A stretch of DNA of 64,000 nucleotides from Prevotella sp. (GTDB taxonomy: Bacteria > Bacteroidota > Bacteroidia > Bacteroidales > Bacteroidaceae): the NCBI GenBank assembly GCA_017474925.1, contig JAFVGN010000034.1, forward strand, positions 1 to 64,000, in the 5' to 3' direction. A model generated the notes under the pieces. That model was not told the DNA's origin. It searched no databases and saw nothing but the letters and a program-made list of their open reading frames with translations. Every line of letters begins with the position of its first letter. Within the stretch, counting starts at the first letter, position 1. The position numbers and the translations under genes were made by a program. Positions 20,132 to 29,048 of the stretch are shown piece by piece.

Positions 20132-20843
20132 GCTTCTCCTCCTCCTCTTCTGTTTTAACAGGTCTCATCCAAGCAGCCGCAGCTGCAATCAAGATGGTCA
20201 GCACGATGGTTCTCGTTCCGCTGCTCCAGTTTCTTACCAGAGGGGCAACACTGCAGACGCCGCTCAGCACAAAACTGGCAACGACGGCATAGAGTACATT
20301 CCTGTCACTGCGTGCAGGAGGCATGATGATGGCCAGGAACATGCCATAGAGTGCTACGCTGAGTGCTGCGACAATGGCTGTAGGCAGCATGCCGCCAGCT
20401 ACGATGCCTGCTGCGCACCCCGAAGCCCACATGAGGGTGGAGACGAGTGCCGCCGCATAGGTGTAGGCAGGCGGACAGTAACCCAGGCGTGCAATGGATA
20501 TGCCGAATATCTCGTCTGTAACGCAACAGGCCATCAACACCCTGTGAAACCACGACGTGCCAGGCGCCAACTTCTGGGACAGTGCCGCACTCATCAGCAT
20601 ATAGCGTAGATTCACCACCAGGCACATCGCTACAATTTCTGCATAGGTTGCCTGTGCGGCGACGAGCGTATAGACGCCATACTCGCCAGCCGATGCACGG
20701 GTGAAGAAGCTGCTCACGAATCCTATGGCAGCAGTAAGCCCCGCTTGCTTGGCAATGATGCCCAGCGAGAAGGCAACAGCAAAGTAGCCCATGCCAATGG
20801 GAATGCCAATACGAAAGCCTTTTATGACATCATTCCGTCGCAT
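20124..20843 (-). CDS. azlC: AzlC-family branched-chain amino acid exporter large subunit
   Basis: 239 residues from MRRNDVIKGFRIGIPIGMGY, the family's usual beginning (a longer frame adds 8 codons that overlap the promoter). About seven membrane segments; AzlC motifs GYFAVAFSLGIIAKQAGL and LVVNLRYMLMSAALS, ending in a Glu/Lys-rich cytoplasmic tail. Partner of AzlD. The -7 element TAATTTTG ends 7 bases before the ATG, so the mRNA appears almost leaderless. The pair lies between CAZyme genes but has no obvious functional link with them. Confidence 0.88.
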   Translation of the reverse strand: MRRNDVIKGFRIGIPIGMGYFAVAFSLGIIAKQAGLTAAIGFVSSFFTRASAGEYGVYTLVAAQATYAEIVAMCLVVNLRYMLMSAALSQKLAPGTSWFHRVLMACCVTDEIFGISIARLGYCPPAYTYAAALVSTLMWASGCAAGIVAGGMLPTAIVAALSVALYGMFLAIIMPPARSDRNVLYAVVASFVLSGVCSVAPLVRNWSSGTRTIVLTILIAAAAAWMRPVKTEEEEEKHG

Positions 20844-20849
20844 AAGCTG

Positions 20850-20857
20850 CAAAATTA
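20850..20857 (-). promoter_or_regulatory. Promoter -7 element for azlCD
   Basis: TAATTTTG on the minus strand. With initiation a few bases downstream the transcript would begin within about 5 bases of the azlC ATG at 20843. Confidence 0.5.
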
Positions 20858-20932
20858 CGCTTTTCAATTGAAATGACCAAATGAATCATCAAAAGTTTTT
20901 TGGTGTTTTCATTCTTATTTCGTACTTTTGCA

Positions 20933-20940
20933 CGAAATAG
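20933..20940 (+). promoter_or_regulatory. Promoter -7 element for the GH31 gene
   Basis: TACTTTTG fits TAnnTTTG and lies 9 bases before the ATG at 20950, so the leader is very short. Confidence 0.5.
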
Positions 20941-20949
20941 TGTGTCACA

Positions 20950-23277
20950 ATGAAAAAGATTATCATTTCCCTGTTTCTCGTTGCTTTTGGAATATCCACG
21001 ACGACGGCCCAAATTCAGACCAATGCAGGCATTCAGTACCTGCAGTGTATGCAAAAGGATATGTCGACAGACTTCTACGACCTGTCGAATACCTATTTCC
21101 TCGCCGACTCCCTGGTGAGTTTCGATACCCAAAAGGGTGAGGGACAGGTACAGTGGAAACGCTATCGCATGTCGCCCCGTCAGGCATTCAATCTCAACGG
21201 CTACTGGCCTGTTCGCATGCAGATGCTCGACTTTCCTGATGCTGCCTATGAGAACGATCCAGCCTTGAAGCTTAAGATTGAATTCGTCTCTCCACGGACG
21301 GCGCGTATCAGGATGCTTACAACGCCCGTTGAATCCCAGACCAAAGATGCAGACGATGTCATGTTCTGTGCCGCTTTCAAGGCGAAAGGACCAAGTACCG
21401 CATGGAAGGCCGTTCAACGCCCTGAAGCTATAACCTATCGTTCTGACTATGGCAGTATCGAGATTCATCGATATCCCTGGCGCCTTGTCATCAAAGACGC
21501 CAAGGGGAAGGTACTGACACAGACGCGCCACATCATCGATAACGACTCTACCCAAGTCAAGCTTTTGCCCTTCTCGTTCATCAAGAGGGGCAGCGACAAC
21601 TCACGCAGCATCAATCCCGTCTTCTCGCTGGCTCCAGGCGAGCGCATCTATGGCTGTGGCGAGTCGTTTACGTCGCTCAACAAGGTGGGGCAGAAGGTGC
21701 ACCTTAGCGTGACAGACCCACAGGGACCAGAGACAGACGGCCAGTACAAGCCCGTACCCTTCTTCTTCTCGAATCGTGGCTATGGTGTCTTCATGCACAC
21801 CTCGGCTCCTGTCACTTGCGACTTTGGTTCCAGCTACATTGGTGCAGACCGACTATTCATGGGCGACGAGCAGCTCGACCTCTTTGTGTTCTTTGGCGAT
21901 CCTAAGGATATCCTCTATGAATATACGGAGATTACAGGAAAGAGCCCCATGCTACCGCTTTGGAGCTTTGGCACGTGGATGAGCCGCATTACCTACTTCT
22001 CGCAAAAGGAGGGGCTCGAGATAGCCCGTCAGTTACGTGCCCACAGGATTCCCTCCGACGTCATACACTTCGATACTGGTTGGTTCGGCACAGACTGGCA
22101 GTGCGACTACGAATTTGCCAAGGACCGTTTCGAGGATCCTGTCAAGATGCTCAGACAGCTTTCCAAAGACGGTTTCCATACCTGTCTGTGGCAGTTGCCC
22201 TACTTCACGCCCCAAAATCGTTTCTTCCCTGAGATTGTAGAAAAAGGCATGCACGTCAGGAACGCAACTGGTGGCATGCCAGTCGAAGACGCTATACTCG
22301 ACTTCTCGAATCCAGAGACCGTCGCGTGGTACCAGTCGAAGATTGAAGGTCTCATGAAGCAGGGTGTCTCTACCATCAAGTGCGACTTTGGCGAGGCTGC
22401 CCCCTACAACGGTTTCTACCATAGCGGCAAGGGTGGACTCTACGAGCACAACCTCTATCCGCTGCGCTACAACAAAGCCCTTTGGGAAGTGGTGGAGCGC
22501 TGTCATCCAGGTGAGGGCATCATTTGGGCACGCTCGGCATGGGCAGGCTCTCAGCGTTATGCCCTTCATTGGGGAGGCGATGCTGCCACAACCAACATTG
22601 GTCTGCTGGGCGACCTTCGTGGCGGCTTGAGCTTTGGCCTCTCCGGTTTCTCGTTCTGGAGTCACGACATGGGCGGTTTCGTGACAGCATCGCCTGAGGA
22701 CATCTATCGTCGCTGGCTGCCCTTTGGATTCCTCTCCAGCCATACTCGCGCCCATGGTGCACCGCCCACTGAGCCTTGGCTCATCTCGGAGTCATTTACG
22801 GATGCCTTCCGCGCATGTGCTGAAATGAAATACAAGCTGATGCCATACGTCTATGCCCAGGCAAAGGACTGCTCTGAGCGTGGTCTGCCCATGGTGCGTG
22901 CCTTGCTCGTAGAGTTCCCTGACGACAAGGGCGCTTGGCTTGTGGAGGACGAGTACATGTTTGGCTCACAGATGCTCGTCGCCCCGCTCATGGAGTCAGG
23001 CAATAGCCGTGATGTCTATCTGCCTCAAGGCAAATGGATAGACTATCAGACGGGTAAAGTGTACGATGGAGGCTATCAGACCATCGAAGCTGGCAGCATC
23101 CCCGCTGTCATCCTCGTTCGCGACGGCTCTTTGATACCTCATGCCCCACTGGCTCAGAGTACTGACCAAATAGACTGGAGTGCCATAGAGTTGCGTCCGT
23201 ACAAGGTTGCTGCCACCAACTGCACAGGTCTTGTCTATAAGCCAGGTGATGCCCAGATACAGTATGTCAACAAGTGA
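20950..23277 (+). CDS. Secreted GH31 alpha-xylosidase-like enzyme
   Basis: 775 residues, signal peptide ending TTTAQ. An N-terminal galactose-mutarotase-like sandwich (about 60-320) precedes the GH31 barrel, with VIHFDTGWFG, nucleophile Asp479 in STIKCDFGEAAPY and acid/base Asp544 in LHWGGDAATTN, then GFSFWSHDMGGF and the C-terminal beta domains (YVYAQAKDCSERGLPMVRAL). KCDFGE plus HWGGD fits the alpha-xylosidase (YicI/XylS-like) branch, which removes xylose from xyloglucan oligosaccharides. The last 11 bases overlap the convergent sensor-kinase gene. Confidence 0.88.
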   Translation: MKKIIISLFLVAFGISTTTAQIQTNAGIQYLQCMQKDMSTDFYDLSNTYFLADSLVSFDTQKGEGQVQWKRYRMSPRQAFNLNGYWPVRMQMLDFPDAAYENDPALKLKIEFVSPRTARIRMLTTPVESQTKDADDVMFCAAFKAKGPSTAWKAVQRPEAITYRSDYGSIEIHRYPWRLVIKDAKGKVLTQTRHIIDNDSTQVKLLPFSFIKRGSDNSRSINPVFSLAPGERIYGCGESFTSLNKVGQKVHLSVTDPQGPETDGQYKPVPFFFSNRGYGVFMHTSAPVTCDFGSSYIGADRLFMGDEQLDLFVFFGDPKDILYEYTEITGKSPMLPLWSFGTWMSRITYFSQKEGLEIARQLRAHRIPSDVIHFDTGWFGTDWQCDYEFAKDRFEDPVKMLRQLSKDGFHTCLWQLPYFTPQNRFFPEIVEKGMHVRNATGGMPVEDAILDFSNPETVAWYQSKIEGLMKQGVSTIKCDFGEAAPYNGFYHSGKGGLYEHNLYPLRYNKALWEVVERCHPGEGIIWARSAWAGSQRYALHWGGDAATTNIGLLGDLRGGLSFGLSGFSFWSHDMGGFVTASPEDIYRRWLPFGFLSSHTRAHGAPPTEPWLISESFTDAFRACAEMKYKLMPYVYAQAKDCSERGLPMVRALLVEFPDDKGAWLVEDEYMFGSQMLVAPLMESGNSRDVYLPQGKWIDYQTGKVYDGGYQTIEAGSIPAVILVRDGSLIPHAPLAQSTDQIDWSAIELRPYKVAATNCTGLVYKPGDAQIQYVNK

Positions 23278-24370
23278 TGCGTGTCACGGAGAAACACACC
23301 CCCTCTGTACAGCCTGCATCACATATTAGTTCGTAACCCATGCTGTCAGAGAGTTTGCGTGCAAGCGTCAGGCCAAGTCCAAGAGTATGGCTGCCTTCTG
23401 GGATACGCACGAATGGGGCAAACAGACTTTCTGCATATTCTGGAGATATAGCAGTCCCTTCGTTGATGATTGATATGCAGTAGGTTCCATCGGGTGCATG
23501 ATGGCAACTCATCTTAACGACACCACCTGTAGCATATTTGTCAGCGTTAGACAAGAGACAATTAAGAATTTCTTGTAGAGCATTATGATTGGTCAGGATT
23601 TTTGTATCGTGACCAATATTTGTGTCAAACTCTACGGACAATTCACGATTACGCATATCGTAACTGTTCAATGTAGCCAATGCAAACTCATTCAAACAAA
23701 TCTCGTCATTCATTTCCATTTTCGTTTCTTCATCGATGAGGCATAACTCTATTAGTTCACGAACAGATGATGCTACATGATGAGCGCATTGACTGATTTC
23801 AGAGCGCATCTTCAAATACTCTTCCTGAGGTATCTGATGGGTTGTATCGTCGACAATCATTTCCGATACGGCAGTCAGTGTCACCAACGAAGAACGAAGG
23901 GAGTCTTGACAGATCTTCCTCTGTTCATTGTTAATACTCGTGCCTTCATGAGAATATGCCACTATGACGGGTTCGAGTATTACTTCAATAGTATGAGCAG
24001 CATTGGCAATATCCATATATCTCTTGCTGCGTTCCTCGATAGGCAGGCGGAAAGCGGGGTCATTAAAGATACGTGCATATCCCTGAAGAACTCTGACAGG
24101 AGAGTCTAATTGTTGCTTGAGTGAACTGACTACTGTTTTTCTAATGCCTCTCAGTTCAATATTACAATTCTTTTCCTCCTGTAGTTGCAGGTATTGTCTC
24201 TTTAAGTCCTGATTCTTTTTATGCCTATAACAGAGCACCAATATCAGCATGGAAATGATGATACCAGGGTGATACAATTCTGCTTTTACAATCTCTGAAA
24301 CCTGTTGCTGAGCGGCGAGCGTTAAACTTATCGCCAGCATTAAGAGAGCAAATGTTATCCTTCTAATCAT
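23267..24370 (-). CDS. Membrane histidine-kinase-like sensor with a degenerate H box
   Basis: 367 residues: signal peptide (about 1-21), membrane segment about 36-48 (PGIIISMLILVLCY), coiled-coil-like linker, a dimerisation region and a C-terminal HATPase domain. The N box is good (LQEILNCLLSNADKYA) and the G2 box is GLGLTLARKL. Where kinases have HELRTPL this protein has QQLDSPV, so the phospho-accepting His is replaced by Gln86, and the G1 box reads INEGTAI rather than DxGxG. It may be a non-phosphorylating sensor or a decaying gene. No response regulator lies beside it. It ends inside the GH31 gene on the other strand. Confidence 0.75.
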   Translation of the reverse strand: MIRRITFALLMLAISLTLAAQQQVSEIVKAELYHPGIIISMLILVLCYRHKKNQDLKRQYLQLQEEKNCNIELRGIRKTVVSSLKQQLDSPVRVLQGYARIFNDPAFRLPIEERSKRYMDIANAAHTIEVILEPVIVAYSHEGTSINNEQRKICQDSLRSSLVTLTAVSEMIVDDTTHQIPQEEYLKMRSEISQCAHHVASSVRELIELCLIDEETKMEMNDEICLNEFALATLNSYDMRNRELSVEFDTNIGHDTKILTNHNALQEILNCLLSNADKYATGGVVKMSCHHAPDGTYCISIINEGTAISPEYAESLFAPFVRIPEGSHTLGLGLTLARKLSDSMGYELICDAGCTEGVCFSVTRITC

Positions 24371-24397
24371 TCTTACCTAAAAAATCTAATTGGGCTG

Positions 24398-24405
24398 CAA
24401 AGTTA
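24398..24405 (-). promoter_or_regulatory. Promoter -7 element for the sensor gene
   Basis: TAACTTTG on the minus strand, 27 bases before the ATG at 24370. Confidence 0.5.
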
Positions 24406-24651
24406 CATGTTTTACGGCAAATTCAGGCTAAAAAAGAAACTTTTTTTGAAAAATCTTCCACTTTTTTTGTAAACACTTCCAGTTAGGCAGTCTGTCTATA
24501 GGCAAAAAATTACATCAAGGGTTAAATAAGTGTTTTTTCGTAAAATAAACCGAGGAGGCATGGGAGCAACCCTAGCGAGTGATGGGAGCTGTGCGTTAGC
24601 ACTTTTTTACATTTTCACGAAAAAATATTCCCATTCTCATGCAAGTTTTTA
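24406..24651. other. AT-rich intergenic stretch between divergent sensor and serpin genes
   Basis: No gene is supported. It holds a GC-richer island (24549-24603) with two copies of ATGGGAGC, followed by GTGC-GTTA-GCAC and a run of six T (to 24607), a weak terminator-like hairpin on the plus strand. The longer serpin frame that starts here is excluded by the promoter at 24652. Confidence 0.35.
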
Positions 24652-24659
24652 TACTTTTG
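24652..24659 (+). promoter_or_regulatory. Promoter -7 element for the serpin gene
   Basis: TACTTTTG fits TAnnTTTG and lies 44 bases before the ATG at 24704, deciding that start over an upstream in-frame codon. Confidence 0.5.
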
Positions 24660-24703
24660 TGGTTTATATAGGCAGAAAACGATTTAAGAAACTCGAAACG
24701 GAT

Positions 24704-26011
24704 ATGAAAAAGAAAGTATTGTTTATCGTCGCATCGATAGCAGTAGGCAGTCTGATGATGCAGTCATGCTCGTCTACGGATATGGTGGAGAAAGAGGAAC
24801 CCAAGCAATTGGTCAACATGACGTCTGAGCGTCAACCTATTCAGCTTACACAGGCCCAGCGGGTGTTTGTCGTTGACAACAACAGCTTTACGCTGAAATT
24901 CCTGAAAACTGTCAACGAGGCAGACCAGACAGGCAAGAGTTTTGTCTATTCTCCCTTGAGCATCACCTACGTATTGGGAATGGTGAACGATGGTGCCGTT
25001 GGTAAGACAGAACAGGAGCTGGAGCAGACGTTGGGCTTTCATCAGGGAGGCATCCAGGCGGTCAACGACTTCTGTAAGAAGCTGATAGAGGGGTTGCCAA
25101 AGGTGGATAAGGAGGTGGAGCTGGACATTGCCAATGCCATCTTCCTGAACCAGAAATATACCCTGAAGGAGCAGTTCCAGAAGGACATGCTTGAGTACTA
25201 TGGTGCAAAGGCTGAGGCTCTTGATTTCTCGTCGAACAGTACGCTTGATTATATCAATGGCTGGTGTAACGACAAGACCAAGGGCATGATTCCAAAGATT
25301 TTGGATGACCTCAATGGCGATATGGTGTCCTGTCTGCTGAATGCCATCTATTTTAAGGCGGACTGGACTGCTAAGTTCGACCCTCAGAACACCCGTAATG
25401 AGTCTTTCGATACTGGGAATGGTTCGGCGGAGGTGCCGATGATGCACCAGGACGTGCTTATCAGCTATATGAAGAACGAAACCTACGCTGCTGTCAAGAT
25501 CCCTTATGGTAACGGCATGTGGAACATGACCGTCATGTTGCCTGAAGGGGGAAAGACGACTGACGATGTCATCAATTACTTAGCATCGTCGGATTATAAT
25601 TTCTGTGGTACGGCGAGTGCGGGTGTGGAACCCAATATGTTCAGGTACTACGAGGTTGACCTGAAGATACCACGCTATGAGACGTCGTCTGATACGCAAA
25701 GCGGTCTTATTGGCCTTTTGAAGAAGATGGGCATCAACTTGGCCTTTGACACCAACTTCGCTGAAATACCCAATATGGCTGACGTACCAGTTTATATCAG
25801 CATGATGCGTCAGAAGGCAAAGATCAAGGTGAGCGAGGAAGGCTCAGAGGCAGCGGCGGTCACCGTAGCAGGAGTTAATATGACCACTTCGGTGGAGGCT
25901 TCTGTTGAAATTCCCAAGGCCACGTTCCATGCCAACCGTCCCTTCGTCTATGTCATCAGCGAAGCATCGTCTGACGTCATTCTCTTCGTAGGTAAGTTTA
26001 CTGGGAAATAG
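24704..26011 (+). CDS. Serpin-family protease inhibitor, predicted lipoprotein
   Basis: 435 residues. The signal peptide ends in a lipobox (LMMQSCSS), so the protein is probably lipid-anchored. The serpin fold is clear: NSFTLKFLKTV, FVYSPLSITYVLGMVNDGA, LNAIYFKADWTAKF, VPMMHQ and the C-terminal NRPFVYVI with FVGKF. The hinge of the reactive loop is EEGSEAAAVTVAGV, with small residues as in inhibitory serpins; the scissile bond would fall near the NMTTS segment. A bacterial surface serpin could guard the cell against host or competitor proteases. Target unknown. Confidence 0.92.
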   Translation: MKKKVLFIVASIAVGSLMMQSCSSTDMVEKEEPKQLVNMTSERQPIQLTQAQRVFVVDNNSFTLKFLKTVNEADQTGKSFVYSPLSITYVLGMVNDGAVGKTEQELEQTLGFHQGGIQAVNDFCKKLIEGLPKVDKEVELDIANAIFLNQKYTLKEQFQKDMLEYYGAKAEALDFSSNSTLDYINGWCNDKTKGMIPKILDDLNGDMVSCLLNAIYFKADWTAKFDPQNTRNESFDTGNGSAEVPMMHQDVLISYMKNETYAAVKIPYGNGMWNMTVMLPEGGKTTDDVINYLASSDYNFCGTASAGVEPNMFRYYEVDLKIPRYETSSDTQSGLIGLLKKMGINLAFDTNFAEIPNMADVPVYISMMRQKAKIKVSEEGSEAAAVTVAGVNMTTSVEASVEIPKATFHANRPFVYVISEASSDVILFVGKFTGK

Positions 26012-26095
26012 GAACTCCCAGATTCTTCCTGTCGTATTTTACAGGAGTATTCAAACTTTTCCCATGAAACAAGGGCGTTTTTCACAAACTTTTTG

Positions 26096-26103
26096 TACCT
26101 TTG
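26096..26103 (+). promoter_or_regulatory. Promoter -7 element for the patatin-family gene
   Basis: TACCTTTG lies 18 bases before the ATG at 26122 and overlaps the alternative upstream start, which is therefore rejected. Confidence 0.55.
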
Positions 26104-26121
26104 CCCCCATATTTTTTTGGT

Positions 26122-28368
26122 ATGAGAACAAGATTTTGGATACTCGTAACTGTGCTGACGGTGGTGTGCGGCACAGTGAACGCACAACACAAAGAAAACA
26201 GGAAGAAAGTGGCTGTCGTCCTGGCTGGCGGCGGAGCTAAGGGCATGGCCCATGTAGGCGTGCTGAAGGTGTTGGAACAGGCTGGTATTCCCGTGGACAT
26301 TGTCACTGGCAATTCGATGGGCAGCATCGTAGGCGGACTCTATGCCATTGGGTATAATGCACACTCGCTCGACTCGGTGGCGCGTGCGCAGGATTGGACT
26401 TATATCATCAGCGACAAGGAGGACCTGCGCAACCAGAGTCTCAGCGACATCAGGAAACAGAATACGTATGTGTTTTCGACAGGTATTACTACTGGCAAAC
26501 GTGACCGTTCCGCAGGCGGATTCATCAAGGGAAAGAATCTGGCTGAGCTGTTTGAGAAGCTCTGTGTAGGCTATACGGACTCACTTGATTTCTCGCGCGA
26601 CCTGCCTATTCCCTTTGCCTGCGTGGCTACTGATATTCTTGACTATACGGAATACGACTTCCATAGCGGCCGGCTGCCGGTGGCCATGCGAGCCTCGATG
26701 GCCATCCCAGCTGTGTTCTCGCCAGTCAGGCTGGACGGCCATGTGCTGGTGGACGGCATGCTGCGCAACAACTTCCCGGTGGACATAGCGCGCCAGATGG
26801 GGGCTGACTACGTTATAGGCGTCTCGGTGCACGACCGCCCGAAGACGTATGACGACGTGTGGGGTACGATGAGCGTGCTGAGCCAGATTATCGACATGAA
26901 CTGCAAGAACAAGTTTGAGGAGAACAAGGCCAACACGGATGTGTACATGTATGTGGATCCTCATGAGTACGGTGCCGCCAGCTTCTCGCCTGCTGCCATC
27001 GACTCGCTTATCAGGTTTGGCGAGGAGGAGGCCATGAGGCACTGGGACGAGCTGATGGCCCTGAAACGGACTCTCGGTCTCGACAGCACGTACCGTCCCC
27101 CTGTATTGCATCCCCTGCAACCGACGGTCATGACTGAGAAACATCATGTGGTGGGTTTTGAATATGTGAACATGACGCCGCAGGACGAAAAATTCCTCAG
27201 CCGCAAGTTCCGTTTTGATAAGCTGGACAGCATCCATGCCGGTCTGGAACAGGAGATTACGACGTCGATGCGTGTCGACTTGTTCTACCAGACAGCGGAG
27301 TGCCATCTGGTGCCCAGGGACTCAGGGCTTGTGGTCAGGCTTACTGCCGGCAACCGCAAGTCGATGGAGTTTCATGCCGGTTTCCGCTATGACATGGAGG
27401 AGTATGCTGCCGTGCTGCTTGGACTCGACATCCCCTTGAAGACCTCGCTCCCTGTCAATACTGAGATCACGCTGAGGTTGGGCAAACGGTCGATGGCACG
27501 CGGCGAGCTGACGGTTCACCCCAGCAGCTTCACTCGTCCAATGCTCAACTTCACTTTCTACCGCAACGACGTGGATCTGTATTATGAGGGCGACCGTGAC
27601 TATAATGTCCGCTACAACCAGTATCAGGCTGGGCTTGTCCCCATTAACCTGGACCTGAAGCACTTCAACCTGCAGCTGGGACTGAGATGGGACTATATAC
27701 ATTACAGGAACAAGCTGGAGTCGGAGAAATCGCAGGCGGTGACGCTTGACAACGAGCATTACTTCAGCTACCGCGCACGCCTGACGTACAATAGTGAGGA
27801 CAATTGGTATTTCCCTACTCGTGGCGCTCGCTTCTGGGCGGAATACTCCTACGTGACCAACAACTTCGGCAAGCTGGACTGTCGCGATGCCGATGGCAAT
27901 GTGACGGGAAAGACAATGGGTATGAGCGACGTGAGTGCTTCCTGGCGCATGTCGTTCTCTTTCGGCAAGTGCTTCACGCTGCAGCCTATGTTCTATGGCC
28001 GTATGCTCTTCGGGGCTGCCGTTCCTGCCATTTTCAGCAATACGGTTGGCGGCGACTGGTTCAATCACTATATCGAACATCAGATGCCTTTCGTGGGTAT
28101 TGGCAACCTGGAGCATGTAAGAAATCAGTTTGTGGCAGTCCAGTTGCAGGGCCAGCTACACTTTGGCAAGAGTCATTATGTGCTGTTACGCATGGCTGGT
28201 GCCCAAGAGGCTTCCAGACTGAAGGAGCTGCTGGACAACAGGACGATGTTGGGTGTCCAGGGGGGCTACTTCTACAATACGATGTTTGGACCCGTTGGTG
28301 CTACCTTCGGCTACAGCAACCGAACCAAGTCTCCGTATTTATACTTGAATCTGGGTTACGAGTTTTAG
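26122..28368 (+). CDS. Patatin-like phospholipase with C-terminal outer-membrane barrel
   Basis: 748 residues from MRTRFWILV, signal peptide ending VNAQ. The patatin domain (about 28-240) has the oxyanion loop VVLAGGGAKGMAHVG, nucleophile GNSMGS (Ser65) and the dyad Asp in LVDGMLRNNFPVD. A linker and POTRA-like region follow, then an Omp85-type barrel in the C-terminal half (VNTEITLRLGKR, YFSYRARLTYNSEDNWYFPTRG) ending in the aromatic YLYLNLGYEF expected for barrel insertion. The architecture matches PlpD-like type V proteins, but whether the lipase is released or stays periplasmic cannot be told. The stop overlaps aat by four bases. Confidence 0.9.
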   Translation: MRTRFWILVTVLTVVCGTVNAQHKENRKKVAVVLAGGGAKGMAHVGVLKVLEQAGIPVDIVTGNSMGSIVGGLYAIGYNAHSLDSVARAQDWTYIISDKEDLRNQSLSDIRKQNTYVFSTGITTGKRDRSAGGFIKGKNLAELFEKLCVGYTDSLDFSRDLPIPFACVATDILDYTEYDFHSGRLPVAMRASMAIPAVFSPVRLDGHVLVDGMLRNNFPVDIARQMGADYVIGVSVHDRPKTYDDVWGTMSVLSQIIDMNCKNKFEENKANTDVYMYVDPHEYGAASFSPAAIDSLIRFGEEEAMRHWDELMALKRTLGLDSTYRPPVLHPLQPTVMTEKHHVVGFEYVNMTPQDEKFLSRKFRFDKLDSIHAGLEQEITTSMRVDLFYQTAECHLVPRDSGLVVRLTAGNRKSMEFHAGFRYDMEEYAAVLLGLDIPLKTSLPVNTEITLRLGKRSMARGELTVHPSSFTRPMLNFTFYRNDVDLYYEGDRDYNVRYNQYQAGLVPINLDLKHFNLQLGLRWDYIHYRNKLESEKSQAVTLDNEHYFSYRARLTYNSEDNWYFPTRGARFWAEYSYVTNNFGKLDCRDADGNVTGKTMGMSDVSASWRMSFSFGKCFTLQPMFYGRMLFGAAVPAIFSNTVGGDWFNHYIEHQMPFVGIGNLEHVRNQFVAVQLQGQLHFGKSHYVLLRMAGAQEASRLKELLDNRTMLGVQGGYFYNTMFGPVGATFGYSNRTKSPYLYLNLGYEF

Positions 28369-29033
28369 TGACTTAACAGTTCCATATACCTGTCGTAGGT
28401 GATATGCCGGCCTCCCATGGACACGAACAGCGGGGTTTCAAACTGGCAGTCGATGAAACGGCCGTCATTCTGCTCCATAGTCGTGGCCAGGTGTATCAGG
28501 GCTAACTTGGAAGCGTTGGGAACAAGTGAGAACATGCTCTCGCCAAAGAAAGCATGACACAGGGTGACGCCATACAGGCCGCCAACGAGTCGCCGACTCT
28601 GTGCGTCAGGTGAGAGGTCCCATACTTCGACACTGGAAGCATAGCCGCGACGGTGCAACGCAGTATATGCCTCGATGATGTCTGGCCCAAGCCAGGCGCC
28701 TCCTTCTTCGTTGCGCCCATTGGTCGTGGAGCATCCGTGGATTACCCCGTCAAAGTCTTGGTTCATGGTCACCTGGTACTTATGCTGTTTCAGCAGCTGC
28801 TTCATGGAGTGGCTGACGTGTATCTCGTCGGGAAAGATGACATAGCGGTCGAGCGGGCAATACCAGTGGGGCTGCCGTTCCATGTTGAAGGCATACCAGG
28901 GGAAGTAGCCGTGGCTGTAAGCCAGCAGCAGGCGGTCTACGGACAAGTCGCCTCCTATGGCCACAAGACCGTCGTCCTCACCCCAGCGGGGATTGGGGAA
29001 CCATAAGTCGTCATCTAATTGCCAGACTGCCAT
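28365..29033 (-). CDS. aat: Leucyl/phenylalanyl-tRNA-protein transferase
   Basis: 222 residues, cytoplasmic. Conserved Aat motifs: FPNPRWGEDDGLVAIGGDL, AYSHGYFPWY, WYCPLDRYVIFPDEIHVSHSM and GGLYGVTLCHAFFGESMFS, plus DCQFETPLF near the end. The enzyme adds Leu or Phe to N-terminal Arg/Lys of proteins, making N-degrons that ClpS passes to ClpAP. It lies directly downstream of clpA (15 bases) and clpS, so the whole N-end-rule module is one minus-strand block. Confidence 0.95.
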   Translation of the reverse strand: MAVWQLDDDLWFPNPRWGEDDGLVAIGGDLSVDRLLLAYSHGYFPWYAFNMERQPHWYCPLDRYVIFPDEIHVSHSMKQLLKQHKYQVTMNQDFDGVIHGCSTTNGRNEEGGAWLGPDIIEAYTALHRRGYASSVEVWDLSPDAQSRRLVGGLYGVTLCHAFFGESMFSLVPNASKLALIHLATTMEQNDGRFIDCQFETPLFVSMGGRHITYDRYMELLSH

Positions 29034-29048
29034 CGGGGGAGGGGGTGA

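Noticed and set aside
24530..24703. Longer serpin start
   Set aside because: The promoter at 24652 and the lipobox signal peptide both favour the ATG at 24704.
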